Origin: Paenibacillus sp. FSL H8-0537
GTDB lineage: Bacteria > Bacillota > Bacilli > Paenibacillales > Paenibacillaceae
Direction: 5' to 3'
DNA length: 64,000 nt
Assembly: GCF_038051995.1 (NCBI RefSeq)
Contig: NZ_CP150290.1
Location: 731,501 to 795,500, forward strand
The notes beneath the pieces are model-generated. The model saw nothing but the letters and a program-made list of their open reading frames with translations, was not told where the DNA came from and searched no databases. A program made the translations under genes and the position numbers. Shown here one piece after another: positions 33,153 to 43,321 of this stretch; within the stretch, counting starts at the first letter, position 1; the number at the start of each line of letters is the position of its first letter.

Positions 33153-34700
33153 GTGTACAAGGTTCTCTTGGTTGATGATGAATGGCTCATTCTTGACGGT
33201 ATTTCTTCCGTGATGGATTGGGCGAGGCTAGGTACACAATTAATAGGAACAGCGCAAAATGGTTTGGAAGCGCTAACAATAGTGAGGGAAAGTCCGCCCG
33301 ACATCGTCATTACCGACATTCGCATGCCGGGAATGGATGGCTTGCAGCTCGTAGCAGCTGTTGCGGCGCAGTATCCCTGGATTTCTTTTATTATGCTGAC
33401 GGGTTTCTCGGAATTCGATTATGCGAAAACCGCTATGCAGCATGGGGTGAAGCACTATTTACTGAAGCCGTGCAGCGAGGAAAGCTTGGTGGAGGCCATC
33501 ACGGAGATCGTGCAGGAGAAGCAGGAACGGGCCAGCCAGGAGAGCTTCGTACAATCGATCAAGTATGATTTAGAGCGCGTGCTGCCGCATGCCAAGGAGC
33601 ATTTTCTAAAGGAGTTCGTAACGAATAAAACCTATGGGGTAAGAGAATGGCAGTATTTTGGCGACCTGTTCGGGCTGCATTTCCAAACGCAAAGCGTACG
33701 CCTGCTGCTGGTGGAAATCGAGGGCGAGCATGAGTATGAGCATCTGTTTGCTGTCAAAAATATTGCCGAGGATATCTTTCCCAATCCCATACTCTGCTCT
33801 ACCGTAGGCCAGCATGTCCTGCTGCTCATGGAGGACGAGCTGTCAGAGGCGCAATTTTTCGAGAAAATCGACAGCATCCGCGCCACCTTCATGAAATATT
33901 ATCATTTTGACCTGACCGCCGCCCTCAGCGAGCCGGGAGAGCTGGCACAGGCGCGGCGTTTATATGCGCAGACACTCGTCTGCTTGAACCACCGCTTCTA
34001 TCTCGGTGAAGGCAGTCTTATTATGGAGCGCGACATTTCCTTATCTGGCGAAAGGGACAGCTCTGAATGGGAGTATGACCAAGGGCGTTTAGTGACAGCG
34101 ATTAAAGCAGGGCATTGGGAGGAGGCGGAAAAAGAGCTGCGGCAAATGTTTCAGCTGCTTTCTGATCTGCGCTATGACATATCCAAAACGAAATCATATC
34201 TGATTCAGATGTTTATGGAATTAATCCGGCTTTGTGGGCCTTCCGAAATGAAAACGTATATGGATAAGCTCCCAGATTTAATCGAAACGAGCACCTTGCA
34301 GTCCTTTCAGCAATATGTAATGGGCATTGCCCAAGAGATTGCTCTCCACAACTATGAGCGGAATCGGTGCAGACAATCGCAGATGGTGCTTCACATGAAA
34401 AATATTGTCCAAAGCCGCTTCAAGGATGAATCGCTGACTTTGCAATCCATTGCCGGGGAGATTTATATGAATCCGGATTACATAAGCAAAATGTTCAAGA
34501 AGGAGACAGGGGAAAAGTTTACGAACTACATGATGAGCTTTCGGATTCAAAAGGCGTTGGAGATTATCAGCCAAAGCGGGGAATTTACGATAGCGGCGCT
34601 GGCCGAGGAAACGGGCTTCGGCGGCAATTCATCTTATTTTAGCAAAATGTTTAAGAAGTATACGGGATTTTCTCCTTCGGAATATAAAAAAACGCCATAG
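33153..34700 (+). CDS. YesN-type response regulator (receiver plus AraC helix-turn-helix)
   Basis: GTG 33153 follows GGGGGAG. The 515-residue protein has a receiver domain with acidic pocket Asp8-Asp9, phosphoacceptor Asp55 (DIVITDIRMPGMDG) and Lys in YLLKPCSEESL. The C-terminal AraC pair lies at about residues 415-510 (IAGEIYMNPDYISKMFKK; LAEETGFGGNSSYFSKMFKK). It should activate the importer genes downstream. Its kinase is encoded five genes on, at 38637, on the far side of the importer genes. Confidence 0.92.
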   Translation: MYKVLLVDDEWLILDGISSVMDWARLGTQLIGTAQNGLEALTIVRESPPDIVITDIRMPGMDGLQLVAAVAAQYPWISFIMLTGFSEFDYAKTAMQHGVKHYLLKPCSEESLVEAITEIVQEKQERASQESFVQSIKYDLERVLPHAKEHFLKEFVTNKTYGVREWQYFGDLFGLHFQTQSVRLLLVEIEGEHEYEHLFAVKNIAEDIFPNPILCSTVGQHVLLLMEDELSEAQFFEKIDSIRATFMKYYHFDLTAALSEPGELAQARRLYAQTLVCLNHRFYLGEGSLIMERDISLSGERDSSEWEYDQGRLVTAIKAGHWEEAEKELRQMFQLLSDLRYDISKTKSYLIQMFMELIRLCGPSEMKTYMDKLPDLIETSTLQSFQQYVMGIAQEIALHNYERNRCRQSQMVLHMKNIVQSRFKDESLTLQSIAGEIYMNPDYISKMFKKETGEKFTNYMMSFRIQKALEIISQSGEFTIAALAEETGFGGNSSYFSKMFKKYTGFSPSEYKKTP

Positions 34701-34730
34701 GCTTGTCATTTATATTATGGATATCACTTT

Positions 34731-34771
34731 ACACCCTGAAGTCGTCGAAATACGACCGCAGGGTGTTTTTT
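34731..34771 (+). terminator. Terminator between yesN-like and importer genes
   Basis: Stem ACACCCTG (34731-34738) / CAGGGTGT (34759-34766), inner stem GTCG/CGAC, then TTTTTT. The importer genes therefore need their own promoter. Confidence 0.88.
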
Positions 34772-34900
34772 GCGAATATAAGCAATTATACGGTTTTGAA
34801 CATAAAACCATCGGAAATGAACATGTGAAAACCGGAGCCGTACTTGTATATTTATAAACATCAATATTAACCGATTAACATTTAGGGCGGAGGCAGAAGG

Positions 34901-35875
34901 ATGGAGTTGAAGCTGGAGGAAGAGCAGCAACAGCTGCTCAAGGGCAGCGGAGCTGAAAAAAGCAAACTCGTTTTCCTCAAAAAGGAATGGATGCGGAATA
35001 AATATGTTTACCTCATGTTGATTCCGGTCCTAGCGTATTATTTCATTTTTCACTATGGACCGATGTACGGCCTGCTCATGGCTTTTCAAAAATCCTATAG
35101 TCCGATCAAAGGCATTTTGGAAGGGAAATGGATCGGCTTTGACAATTTTACGATGTTTTTTAACAGCTACTATTTTTGGCGAATTATTAAAAATACGTTG
35201 ATCCTCAGCTTTTATAGCATTTTGTTTGGCTTTCCGGCACCGATTGTTTTGGCTTTGCTGCTTAATGAGGTCCGCAAAAAGTGGTTCAAGAGCACGGTAC
35301 AGACAATCAGCTACATGCCCCACTTCATATCGGTCGTCGTTGTTGTCGGGATGCTGAAAACCTTCTCCTCGCTGGATGGCGGCCTGTTTAATGTGATTCG
35401 CAGCTTTTTTGACCTGCAGCCGATTATGTTTCTAGCGGAAAAGGATATGTTTCGGCCGATGTACATTCTTTCGAACATCTGGCAGGGGGCGGGCTGGGCA
35501 TCGATTATTTTTCTGGCGGCGCTCAGCAATATTGATCCCCAGCTCTATGAAGCGGCCAAGATGGATGGTGCAGGCAGATGGAAGCAGCTGCTGCATATTA
35601 CGCTCCCGGGCATTATGCCGACGGTTGTCATTATGTTGATTTTGCGTCTTGGTGCGGTTATGAACGCCGACTTCCAGAAAATTTTGCTCATGCAGACGGC
35701 ACCGACCTATGAAACGTCAGACGTTATTTCCACCTTCATCTACCGTTCCGGCATTTTAGAAGGGAACTATACGTATTCGACCGCAATCGGATTAATTAAC
35801 GGCATTATTAATTTCTCGCTGCTGTTAATGGCCAATGCGATTAGTAAAAAAGTGAATTCAACCAGTCTTTGGTAA
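34901..35875 (+). CDS. ABC sugar-importer permease, LplB/YtcP type (module 1, first subunit)
   Basis: ATG 34901 follows GGGCGGAGG. The 324-residue protein has a charged N-terminus, six membrane helices (LMLIPVLAYYFIFHYGPMYG first) and the EAA loop YEAAKMDGAGRWKQLLHITLPGI that contacts the ATPase. It belongs to the LplB family, which imports oligosaccharides in Firmicutes. The second permease follows after 17 bases and the binding protein next. No ATPase is encoded; a shared MsmX-like ATPase is usual for this family. Confidence 0.93.
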   Translation: MELKLEEEQQQLLKGSGAEKSKLVFLKKEWMRNKYVYLMLIPVLAYYFIFHYGPMYGLLMAFQKSYSPIKGILEGKWIGFDNFTMFFNSYYFWRIIKNTLILSFYSILFGFPAPIVLALLLNEVRKKWFKSTVQTISYMPHFISVVVVVGMLKTFSSLDGGLFNVIRSFFDLQPIMFLAEKDMFRPMYILSNIWQGAGWASIIFLAALSNIDPQLYEAAKMDGAGRWKQLLHITLPGIMPTVVIMLILRLGAVMNADFQKILLMQTAPTYETSDVISTFIYRSGILEGNYTYSTAIGLINGIINFSLLLMANAISKKVNSTSLW

Positions 35876-35892
35876 ACAGGAGGTGACCTACT

Positions 35893-36762
35893 ATGAAACG
35901 CTCGTCAGGGGAACATATTTTTGACTTTTTCAATGTGATCATGCTGTGCTGCATCATAGCCGTATCCTTTTATCCCATGCTGTATGTATTGAATTCTTCG
36001 ATTAGCGATCCGGATCAATTGCTGCGGTCGAGGTCGCTTATGCTGCTGCCCGAAGGCTTCCAGCTTGAGGCTTATAAATATGTGTTTCAAAATCCGAAAA
36101 TTTATAACGGATACTTGAACACGCTATTTTATGTCGTAGCTGGAACGCTGGTCAATTTGCTGATGACGGCTTTAGCTGCCTATGCGCTGTCCAGAATGGA
36201 TTTATTCGGCAGAAAAACGTTGATGCAGCTCATTACCTTTACGATGTTTTTTGGCGGCGGCATGATTCCGAGCTTCCTGCTTATTCAGAATTTGGGGCTG
36301 GTGGATACTCGCCTGGCAATGATCATCCCGGGTGCCATCAGCACCTTCTACTTCCTGATTATGAAAACGAGCTTTGAGAGCATTCCAATCAGCTTGATCG
36401 AGTCCGCCAAGCTGGATGGAGCGAATGATTTTCTAATCTTGTTTCGCATCGTCCTGCCCTTATCCAAATCCATTCTGGCGGTCATGTCGCTGTACTATGC
36501 TGTAGACCATTGGAATGATTATGTGGGCCCGATGCTTTATTTGCGAAGCCAGGAGCTGTATCCGATTCAGATTGTCATGCGGGATATTTTGATTAGCAGC
36601 AGTACGGAATCGATGGGGGCAGGCGTGGACACGGGTTTTGCAATTGGAGAAAACATTAAATACGCCACGATTATTATTTCTACACTGCCGATTATGCTGG
36701 TGTATCCGTTTATTCAAAGGTTTTTTGTTCAAGGCGCTTTAATTGGTGCCGTGAAACAATAA
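35893..36762 (+). CDS. ABC sugar-importer permease, LplC type (module 1, second subunit)
   Basis: ATG 35893 follows AGGAGGTGA. 289 residues with six membrane helices; the EAA loop is IESAKLDGANDFLILFRIVLPLS and the last helix ends IQRFFVQGALIGAVKQ, the typical C-terminus of LplC/YtcP permeases. It forms the channel with the preceding subunit. Confidence 0.93.
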   Translation: MKRSSGEHIFDFFNVIMLCCIIAVSFYPMLYVLNSSISDPDQLLRSRSLMLLPEGFQLEAYKYVFQNPKIYNGYLNTLFYVVAGTLVNLLMTALAAYALSRMDLFGRKTLMQLITFTMFFGGGMIPSFLLIQNLGLVDTRLAMIIPGAISTFYFLIMKTSFESIPISLIESAKLDGANDFLILFRIVLPLSKSILAVMSLYYAVDHWNDYVGPMLYLRSQELYPIQIVMRDILISSSTESMGAGVDTGFAIGENIKYATIIISTLPIMLVYPFIQRFFVQGALIGAVKQ

Positions 36763-36791
36763 AAATCAATTACTTTGTGGAGGCGATTTTG

Positions 36792-38465
36792 ATGAAAAGA
36801 AAAATGGGGTTGGTCCTTTTATCCTCGGCGCTGCTAGTCGGCCTGATGTCGGCATGCTCGCAAAACAATACAGCCAATGAAGGAGCCGCAGCAGGCAGTC
36901 CGGCTAATACGCAGTCGTCAGAATCGCCAGCCGGTGGAGAGAAGCTGACGGAAATTCCGCTGCCGATTACGAATGAAGCATTCACGATTAATTATTGGCG
37001 TGCGAATGATGCGAAGCTGACCGCCTCGATGGATAACTTTGGCGAAATGGCTTCCTATAAGAAAAAGGAAGAGCTGACGGGCATCAAGGTGAAATTTACC
37101 CACCCGCCGCTGGGACAGCAAAAGGATCAGTTCAATTTGCTCATTGCCACGAAGGAGCTTCCAGACGTCATCTACTACAACTGGGCGGATGCAGTAGGCG
37201 GCCCTGAGAAAATGATTGAGGATGGCCGAATTATCCGCTTGAACGAGCTGATCGACCAATACGCGCCAAATCTGAAGAACATCATTGAATCCGACCCGGA
37301 TGTGAAGAAGCAAATTGCGCTCGATGACGGCACGATCTATATGTTCCCGCTCCTGAAGCTGGATGCGCTCAAGCTGAATGCGACATCGGGCCCCATTGTG
37401 CGCAAGGATTGGCTTGATAAGCTTGGATTGAAAGCGCCTACAACGATTGATGAGTGGCATACGGTGCTTAAGGCTTTCAAGGAACAGGACCCGAACGGCA
37501 ATGGCAAGGCGGATGAGCTCCCGTTTACCGGCAATTGGGGACCGGGCAATTTGACGAAGCTGCATGACTTTTCTCCAGCCTTCGGAGTCATTGGCGGCTT
37601 TGAAATGAAGGGAGGAAAGGTGGCTTTCGGTCCAATTGAGCCCGAATATAAGAATTTCCTGGAAACGATGGCCGTGTGGTATAAAGAAGGGCTGATCGAT
37701 CCGGAAATTATGACGAACGACGGCAAATCTTTTGACTATAAAATAACGAATAATTTAGCCGGTTCCTACTTGGGCGGTGTGTTCAGCGGCATGGGCAAAT
37801 ATTTTAATCTGATGAGAGATACCGACCCAAGCTTTAATTTGACAGGTGTTCCATGGCCAGTATCGCCGGATGGCAATGCTTATGCGACCTTCAACATGAA
37901 CAATAAAGTGCTGAGCTATGGCGAAGCGATCACATCAAGCGCGGATGAAGACCAGCTGAAATATATGGTGCAATGGATGGATTTTAATTACAGTCCGCAA
38001 GGCAGCGACTTGTTTAACTTCGGCATCGAGGGCGAGAGCTACGAGAAAGACGGCGACGCCATTACGTTTACGGATATCATCACGGATAATCCGAGCGGTT
38101 TGACCTATGATCAGGCGCTGGCTTCCTATGCGCTTTCGATTATGGATGGCCCAATCAATCAGGACAGCAAATATTTGGACGCCCTCCTGTTCGATCAAGG
38201 GCAGCGGGATGCCAACACCGAGTGGATGAAAGCGAGCTCCGAGCTGACGCTTCCTCCTATCCGCCTGACGATGGACGAAGCGAGCACGGTTACTTCCATT
38301 ATGAGCCAAGTCAATACGTACTTGAATGAGACGATGACAGCGATCATTAACGGGCAGAAGCCGATTTCCGAGTTTGACAAAATGGTAGAGACGATTAAGA
38401 GCATGGGCATTAAGCAAGCTGTCGAAATGCACCAAGCGGCTTACGAGAGATACCAAGCGAAATAA
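36792..38465 (+). CDS. Extracellular sugar-binding lipoprotein, LplA type (module 1)
   Basis: ATG 36792 is chosen because GGAGGCG lies just upstream (frame opens at 36777). The 557-residue protein begins with a lipoprotein signal (MKRKMGLVLLSSALLVGLMS, A-C lipobox), then a large type I-like binding protein with the LplA hallmarks ELPDVIYYNWADAV, IVRKDWLDKLGLKAPTTIDE and the C-terminal YERYQAK. Its size (over 500 residues) is typical of oligosaccharide-binding LplA proteins. It feeds the two permeases encoded just upstream. Confidence 0.93.
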   Translation: MKRKMGLVLLSSALLVGLMSACSQNNTANEGAAAGSPANTQSSESPAGGEKLTEIPLPITNEAFTINYWRANDAKLTASMDNFGEMASYKKKEELTGIKVKFTHPPLGQQKDQFNLLIATKELPDVIYYNWADAVGGPEKMIEDGRIIRLNELIDQYAPNLKNIIESDPDVKKQIALDDGTIYMFPLLKLDALKLNATSGPIVRKDWLDKLGLKAPTTIDEWHTVLKAFKEQDPNGNGKADELPFTGNWGPGNLTKLHDFSPAFGVIGGFEMKGGKVAFGPIEPEYKNFLETMAVWYKEGLIDPEIMTNDGKSFDYKITNNLAGSYLGGVFSGMGKYFNLMRDTDPSFNLTGVPWPVSPDGNAYATFNMNNKVLSYGEAITSSADEDQLKYMVQWMDFNYSPQGSDLFNFGIEGESYEKDGDAITFTDIITDNPSGLTYDQALASYALSIMDGPINQDSKYLDALLFDQGQRDANTEWMKASSELTLPPIRLTMDEASTVTSIMSQVNTYLNETMTAIINGQKPISEFDKMVETIKSMGIKQAVEMHQAAYERYQAK

Positions 38466-38506
38466 GCGGCAGCGTAAAAAATGCATAGACGGATGAAGGC
38501 TGCTGA

Positions 38507-38536
38507 TTGGGGCGCAAAACGCCCCAAAGTAGTCTT
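38507..38536 (+). terminator. Terminator after module 1 binding-protein gene
   Basis: Stem TTGGGGCG (38507-38514) / CGCCCCAA (38520-38527) then AGTAGTCTTTTCTTT. It separates importer genes from the kinase gene. Confidence 0.75.
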
Positions 38537-38636
38537 TTCTTTGTGAAAATAGAGCTCCGGGTTCCCCTAGTGTATCTGGTTGTTACCGATTGTGTTATAT
38601 CTAGTGTATGACCTGTGCAAAGGAGCGCTCTGTTTA

Positions 38637-40409
38637 ATGGCGATATATCGAAATCTGAGCATCAAGCGAAAAATGTTTCTCATGGTCTTTCTGATCATGA
38701 CCCTTATCATTACGATTGCTTACAGCTCCTTATATTACGCCTATTCGATTTATGACAAACAGCTGTATGACAAATCCTATCGGCTGTTGAATTTATCGTC
38801 TACAACGGTAGATATGGAGCTGAAGAAGCTGGAGTCGATGTCGCTTACCATTATTGCAGATTCTCAAATTCAGCAGGGATTAAAGGATTTGCTTCAGGAC
38901 GATGCGGAATATACTGGCTATATGACTCGCAAGAAGATAACCGATCAATTGTGGACGCATATTAGCACCGCTGAACGTTATGTGCAATCTGTTCATCTTA
39001 TCGATTCCAGGCAGATGGTCAGCAAGTATGGGGAATCCCCCTCTTTCTCGGAGGAGAAATATGCCCACATGATGAAAGAAGCTGTAGCAGGAAAAGGAGA
39101 AGTCCGCTGGCTTTACCCGGATGATTCCGACCCTATGCTAATTATGGTCAGGGAAGTGCGGGCGTATGAGCCCTTGACGCTTGCGCCCATTGGCATTTTA
39201 TTTTTGCGGATTAATATGGAGAGACTGGTTGAGGACTATGCGGGCACTGCAAGTCACAGTAGTGATATTCTGCTTAAAGCAGGGGAGGAGGTCGTCTATC
39301 CGTACGGGCAAATGCCCGAAGGTGTTGCTGAAGCACTTCAGCCGCTACAGGCGGGAGACGGCTACGAGATTAAGAAGGTGAACAGCGAGACGACCTTCCT
39401 GTCGCAGAGAAAATCCTCCTATACGGGCTGGATGTATTACAATATCGTCCCTTACAATCATATTTTCGAAACGGTCGTGTGGCTGAAAAATTTGCTGGTT
39501 ATCGTCTATGGCTTGACCTTTGTTGTCGTTGTTGCTATTGGGATGGCCTTCGCCAGAAGCTTGACGAGACCCATTCGCCAGTTAATCGGCCAGATGAAAG
39601 AGGTGCAGTATGGCGATCTGGACAGCATGGATGCAAGCATGACCGCGCCATCGTTTCAGCAAATGGATGAAGTAGGGCTGCTGCAGCGAACGTATCGAAT
39701 GATGATTACACGCATTAATACGCTGATTAAAGAAAATTACGCCAGCCAGCTGATCATTAAGGAAACGGAGTTCAAGGCGCTGCAGGCGCAAATTAATCCT
39801 CATTTTTTGTATAATGCGCTTGATTCCATCCATTGGCTGGCCAAGAAAAATGCGCAGCAGCAAATATCCAGCATGGTCGTCTCGCTTGGTTATTTGCTGC
39901 GCTCCTCGATCAGCCTAAAGCAAAATGTCATTACGGTTGCGGAGGAGCTTGAAACGGTGAAGCATTATATTACGATTCAAAAATACCGATTTCAAAATCG
40001 GTTGGATTTTCATATGGATGTGCCTGCTTCCTGTCATGCAGCTGCAATTCCTAAGCTTACCCTGCAGCCTTTATTGGAAAATGCCGTTCAATACGGTTTG
40101 GAGCCTATGATCGAGCCCTGCACGATCCGGCTTTATGCGGAATGGGCCGAAGGAAAGCTTGCGCTCATTGTCGAGGACTGCGGGCCGGGCATGGAGGAAG
40201 CGTACGCGCAGCGTGTACTGAGTGGAGAGGCGGAAGCGCGAGGGAACGGGATAGGCATTTTGAATATCAAAAATCGAATCAAGCTCGCTTTCGGCGAAAG
40301 CTATGGGCTGCGAATTGACAGTCGAGCGGGGGGCGGTACGAAGGTCAGCGTCCTTATTCCGCTTTTGCAGGGGGATGAAGCAGAAGATGCGAACGACGAT
40401 CCGAATTAG
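38637..40409 (+). CDS. YesM-type sensor histidine kinase (module 1)
   Basis: ATG 38637 is used because AAGGAGCG lies 9 bases upstream; the frame opens at 38580. The 590-residue protein has two membrane helices (about 12-35 and 285-308) bracketing an extracellular sensor of about 250 residues, a HAMP segment, the His_kinase box ALQAQINPHFLYNALDSIHW with phospho-His, and an HATPase with LQPLLENAVQYGLE, VEDCGPGM and GNGIGILNIKNRIKLAFGE. It likely phosphorylates the YesN-type regulator at 33153. An extra lipoprotein binding protein is encoded overlapping its 3' end. Confidence 0.92.
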   Translation: MAIYRNLSIKRKMFLMVFLIMTLIITIAYSSLYYAYSIYDKQLYDKSYRLLNLSSTTVDMELKKLESMSLTIIADSQIQQGLKDLLQDDAEYTGYMTRKKITDQLWTHISTAERYVQSVHLIDSRQMVSKYGESPSFSEEKYAHMMKEAVAGKGEVRWLYPDDSDPMLIMVREVRAYEPLTLAPIGILFLRINMERLVEDYAGTASHSSDILLKAGEEVVYPYGQMPEGVAEALQPLQAGDGYEIKKVNSETTFLSQRKSSYTGWMYYNIVPYNHIFETVVWLKNLLVIVYGLTFVVVVAIGMAFARSLTRPIRQLIGQMKEVQYGDLDSMDASMTAPSFQQMDEVGLLQRTYRMMITRINTLIKENYASQLIIKETEFKALQAQINPHFLYNALDSIHWLAKKNAQQQISSMVVSLGYLLRSSISLKQNVITVAEELETVKHYITIQKYRFQNRLDFHMDVPASCHAAAIPKLTLQPLLENAVQYGLEPMIEPCTIRLYAEWAEGKLALIVEDCGPGMEEAYAQRVLSGEAEARGNGIGILNIKNRIKLAFGESYGLRIDSRAGGGTKVSVLIPLLQGDEAEDANDDPN

Positions 40410-41679
40410 CGTAATGCTGTGCTTGTTAGCCGCTCTCTGGGGCTGTGTTCCTGGGCAGTCCGACCCGCTGAACAAGCTGAAGGAGGAGCCGATTACGCTT
40501 CGCATCGCTTGGTGGGGCAATGAATTTCGCAACCATGCAACCATTGAGGTTATTCATATGTATGAGGAGCTGAATCCCCATATTAACATTGAGTTTGAAT
40601 ACAGCGCTTTCAATGAGTATTGGAGGAAGCTTGCACCATACGCGGCGGGCAATGCGCTGCCGGATATCATTCAGATGGATATTTCGTATTTGTCCCAGTA
40701 CAGCTCGCTTGAGTTGCTGGAGGATTTGGAGCCGTATATTCAAAGCGGCTTGCTGGACGCCTCCAGCATCAATGAAAGCAATCTTTCCAACGGGAAATGG
40801 GGAGGGAAATTATATGGCATGAATTTGGGCGTTAACGCTCTTTTTGCCGTATATGACCCCGAGGTATTCAAGGCTAACGGCATAGTGCCGCCAACGGCCT
40901 CGTGGACTTGGGCGGATTTTGACCAAATGGGGGAGCAGTTGAAGGGCAAAGGCATTTATTTAGGAACGGTGCTAACGCCGGAGCAATTTTTTGCCTATTT
41001 TCTTAGACAGCATGGCTTCACCTTGTTTGCAGAAGATGGCACTAGTCTAGGTTACGAGGATGACAAGCTGTTTATCGACTATTTTGGACGGATGCAGAGG
41101 CTGGCGTTGGATAAGCTGATCTTTTTGCCAGATATTTGGACGACCGAAACTAATAAATCCGACGCAGACCCCTTTTATAGAGGAGAGGCTTTATTAGGCT
41201 GGGGCTACTCCAATCAGTACATCAACATCGTTGAGCGTTACAGCAAACAGCTGGCTATTGTGCCGCTGCCTGGGCCAAACAGCAAGCAAGGGCTATTTTT
41301 GAAGCCGGGCATGTTTTTCTCGATTACAAAAAATTCGAAAAATAAAGAGGAGGCGGCTAAATTTATTAGCTTCTTCGTCAACGATCTGGAGGCAAACAAG
41401 CTATTGAAGGGAGAGAGAGGCGTGCCCGTATCCTCCAGATTAAAGGAGGAGCTGAAGCCGTTTGTTGAGCCTGAGCTTGCTCAGATTTTTGAATATCTCG
41501 ATTGGGTGGAGAAAAATAGCAGTCCCATGGACCCGCCAGACCCGGTCGGAACGGCAGAAGTGACCGTAGTGCTGCGTGATCTTCATGATCTGCTGCTATT
41601 TGGCAAAATAACGCCCGAGGAAGCGGCCGCCGAGTTTCGGATGAAGGCAAGCGAAATTTTGGCGCGCAACAAAAAATAA
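40375..41679 (+). CDS. Family 1 extracellular solute-binding lipoprotein overlapping the kinase gene
   Basis: The start is uncertain: ATG 40375 (MKQKMRTTIRISVMLCLLAA) lies against AGGGGG; ATG 40387 has it 12 bases upstream. A lipobox WGC follows the hydrophobic stretch. The mature part is a MalE/UgpB-like protein (LRIAWWGNEFRNHATIEVIH, PDIIQMDISYLSQYS, WTWADFDQMGEQLKGKGIY). It is shorter than the LplA protein and of a different family. Overlapping the kinase gene by about 35 bases, it may be a sensor protein for the kinase rather than a transport protein. Confidence 0.88.
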   Translation: MKQKMRTTIRISVMLCLLAALWGCVPGQSDPLNKLKEEPITLRIAWWGNEFRNHATIEVIHMYEELNPHINIEFEYSAFNEYWRKLAPYAAGNALPDIIQMDISYLSQYSSLELLEDLEPYIQSGLLDASSINESNLSNGKWGGKLYGMNLGVNALFAVYDPEVFKANGIVPPTASWTWADFDQMGEQLKGKGIYLGTVLTPEQFFAYFLRQHGFTLFAEDGTSLGYEDDKLFIDYFGRMQRLALDKLIFLPDIWTTETNKSDADPFYRGEALLGWGYSNQYINIVERYSKQLAIVPLPGPNSKQGLFLKPGMFFSITKNSKNKEEAAKFISFFVNDLEANKLLKGERGVPVSSRLKEELKPFVEPELAQIFEYLDWVEKNSSPMDPPDPVGTAEVTVVLRDLHDLLLFGKITPEEAAAEFRMKASEILARNKK

Positions 41680-41734
41680 AGAACGTCTAATGTTATAATG
41701 GCTAGTAGACTGACGGAGCTAGAAGGGTGATGGC

Positions 41735-43306
41735 ATGAGTGTAATTCGGTTGGAAAATGTGACAAAGAAATATGAAGAGGCTATGATTTTTCGCGATATT
41801 TATTTTCGCGTGAGCCAGGGGGAAAGAATTGGTCTCATTGGGCGAAATGGGGCCGGCAAGTCGACGGTGTTCAAGCTCATTATGGGGAAAGAAGAGCCAA
41901 CAAGCGGCAAAGTGGAAATAGATCCGAAGGTGAAAATCGGGTATTTCTCGCAATTTTCAGAAATGCGCGGAAGCCTGTCTGTCCAGCAGGAGCTGGAAAT
42001 GTGCTTCGAGCAGGTTGCTCTGATTGAACGGGAGCTGCAAGCGGTTGGGGAAAAGCTGGGCTTGGTTTCGGATGATGACGAAATGAATGACCTGCTGGCG
42101 AGGCAGGCGGAGCTTTTCGAGCAAATGGACCATTTGGATGGCTGGAACGTTTCCGTCGAGATCAACACGGTTCTGACGAAGCTGGGCTTCAACGATCGTT
42201 CACGCCATCAGCCCATCGATGAGTTGTCTGGCGGCTGGAGAAACCGTGCGGCTTTAGCGAAAATGCTAATTGAGCTGCCCGATGTTGTATTGCTTGATGA
42301 GCCGACAAACTACTTGGATATGGAAGGCATCGCGTGGCTGGAGCAGTGGCTTTACCGGTTTAATGGCGCCATGATCTTGATCTCACATGATCGGCAGTTT
42401 ATCGACAAGGTCGTCACGCAAATCATCGAGATTGAAAATTATCATTTTCAGCCATACGATGGCAATTATACGGACTATATTCGCAAGAAGAAGCTGCGCA
42501 AGAAGGAGCTTGACCGCCAGTTCGAGTGGGAGGAAGAGCTGCTGCTGATGGAGTCGGAAGCCATCGACAGCCGCGCCAGCAAAAAATCGTCCAAAGATCG
42601 GTTATCCCGCAAATTGGCGGATAATAAGAAGCGAGCCCAGCCCAATCCGGTGAACGTGCTGATTACGGATATTTACGAGAAGCTGCGTTTCCCGGACAAG
42701 CTGTGCGAGGTCAAGCAAATCGGACAAACCTATGAGGAGCGCTCTATTTTTCAGAACATCAGCTTTGACATTCAGAAGGAGGATCGCCTCGTCATCGTTG
42801 GCCCGAACGGGAGCGGAAAGTCCACGCTGATCAAGGTGCTGACGGGGCAGGAGAAGCCTGAATCCGGCGAGGTTACTTGGGAAAAAGGAGTCAGCTACGC
42901 GTATTTCAACCGGATGTGGGAGGAGCTTGATCCTAAGGATACGGTGAGCCATGCCGTCAATACGTACGGTCTAGGACTCGATGCTCCGCGGAAAAAGGTA
43001 AATAAATTTCTGTCGATGCTGCAATTTTCCGAGATGGATTTAAGCAAAGTCATTGGTAGTCTTTCCGGTGGGCAAATGGCCCGAGTTGCCTTGGCTAAAT
43101 GCCTGCTTTCAGGTGCAGCGGTTATCATATTGGATGAGCCGACGAATCATCTGGATTTAACGAGCATTCAGGTGATGGAGCAGGCGCTGATTCATTTTCC
43201 TGGCGCTGTCGTTACCGTAAGCCATGACCGGTTTTTCATTGATAAAATTGGCACAAAGATGCTGGTGTTCGACCCGGAATTAGGTATTACGCAGCAAAAT
43301 CTATAA
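41735..43306 (+). CDS. ABC-F family ATPase
   Basis: ATG 41735 follows AGAAGGGTGATGG. The 523-residue protein has two ABC domains without membrane segments: Walker A GRNGAGKST (36-44) and GPNGSGKST (about 350), signatures LSGGWRNRAALAK and LSGGQMARVALAK, Walker B VVLLDEPTNYLD and VIILDEPTNHLD. The linker (IRKKKLRKKELDRQFEWEEE) is charged and helical as in ABC-F proteins, which act on the ribosome in translation or antibiotic protection. Which ABC-F subgroup it belongs to cannot be decided here. Confidence 0.92.
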   Translation: MSVIRLENVTKKYEEAMIFRDIYFRVSQGERIGLIGRNGAGKSTVFKLIMGKEEPTSGKVEIDPKVKIGYFSQFSEMRGSLSVQQELEMCFEQVALIERELQAVGEKLGLVSDDDEMNDLLARQAELFEQMDHLDGWNVSVEINTVLTKLGFNDRSRHQPIDELSGGWRNRAALAKMLIELPDVVLLDEPTNYLDMEGIAWLEQWLYRFNGAMILISHDRQFIDKVVTQIIEIENYHFQPYDGNYTDYIRKKKLRKKELDRQFEWEEELLLMESEAIDSRASKKSSKDRLSRKLADNKKRAQPNPVNVLITDIYEKLRFPDKLCEVKQIGQTYEERSIFQNISFDIQKEDRLVIVGPNGSGKSTLIKVLTGQEKPESGEVTWEKGVSYAYFNRMWEELDPKDTVSHAVNTYGLGLDAPRKKVNKFLSMLQFSEMDLSKVIGSLSGGQMARVALAKCLLSGAAVIILDEPTNHLDLTSIQVMEQALIHFPGAVVTVSHDRFFIDKIGTKMLVFDPELGITQQNL

Positions 43307-43321
43307 TAGGGGATGATGCCG

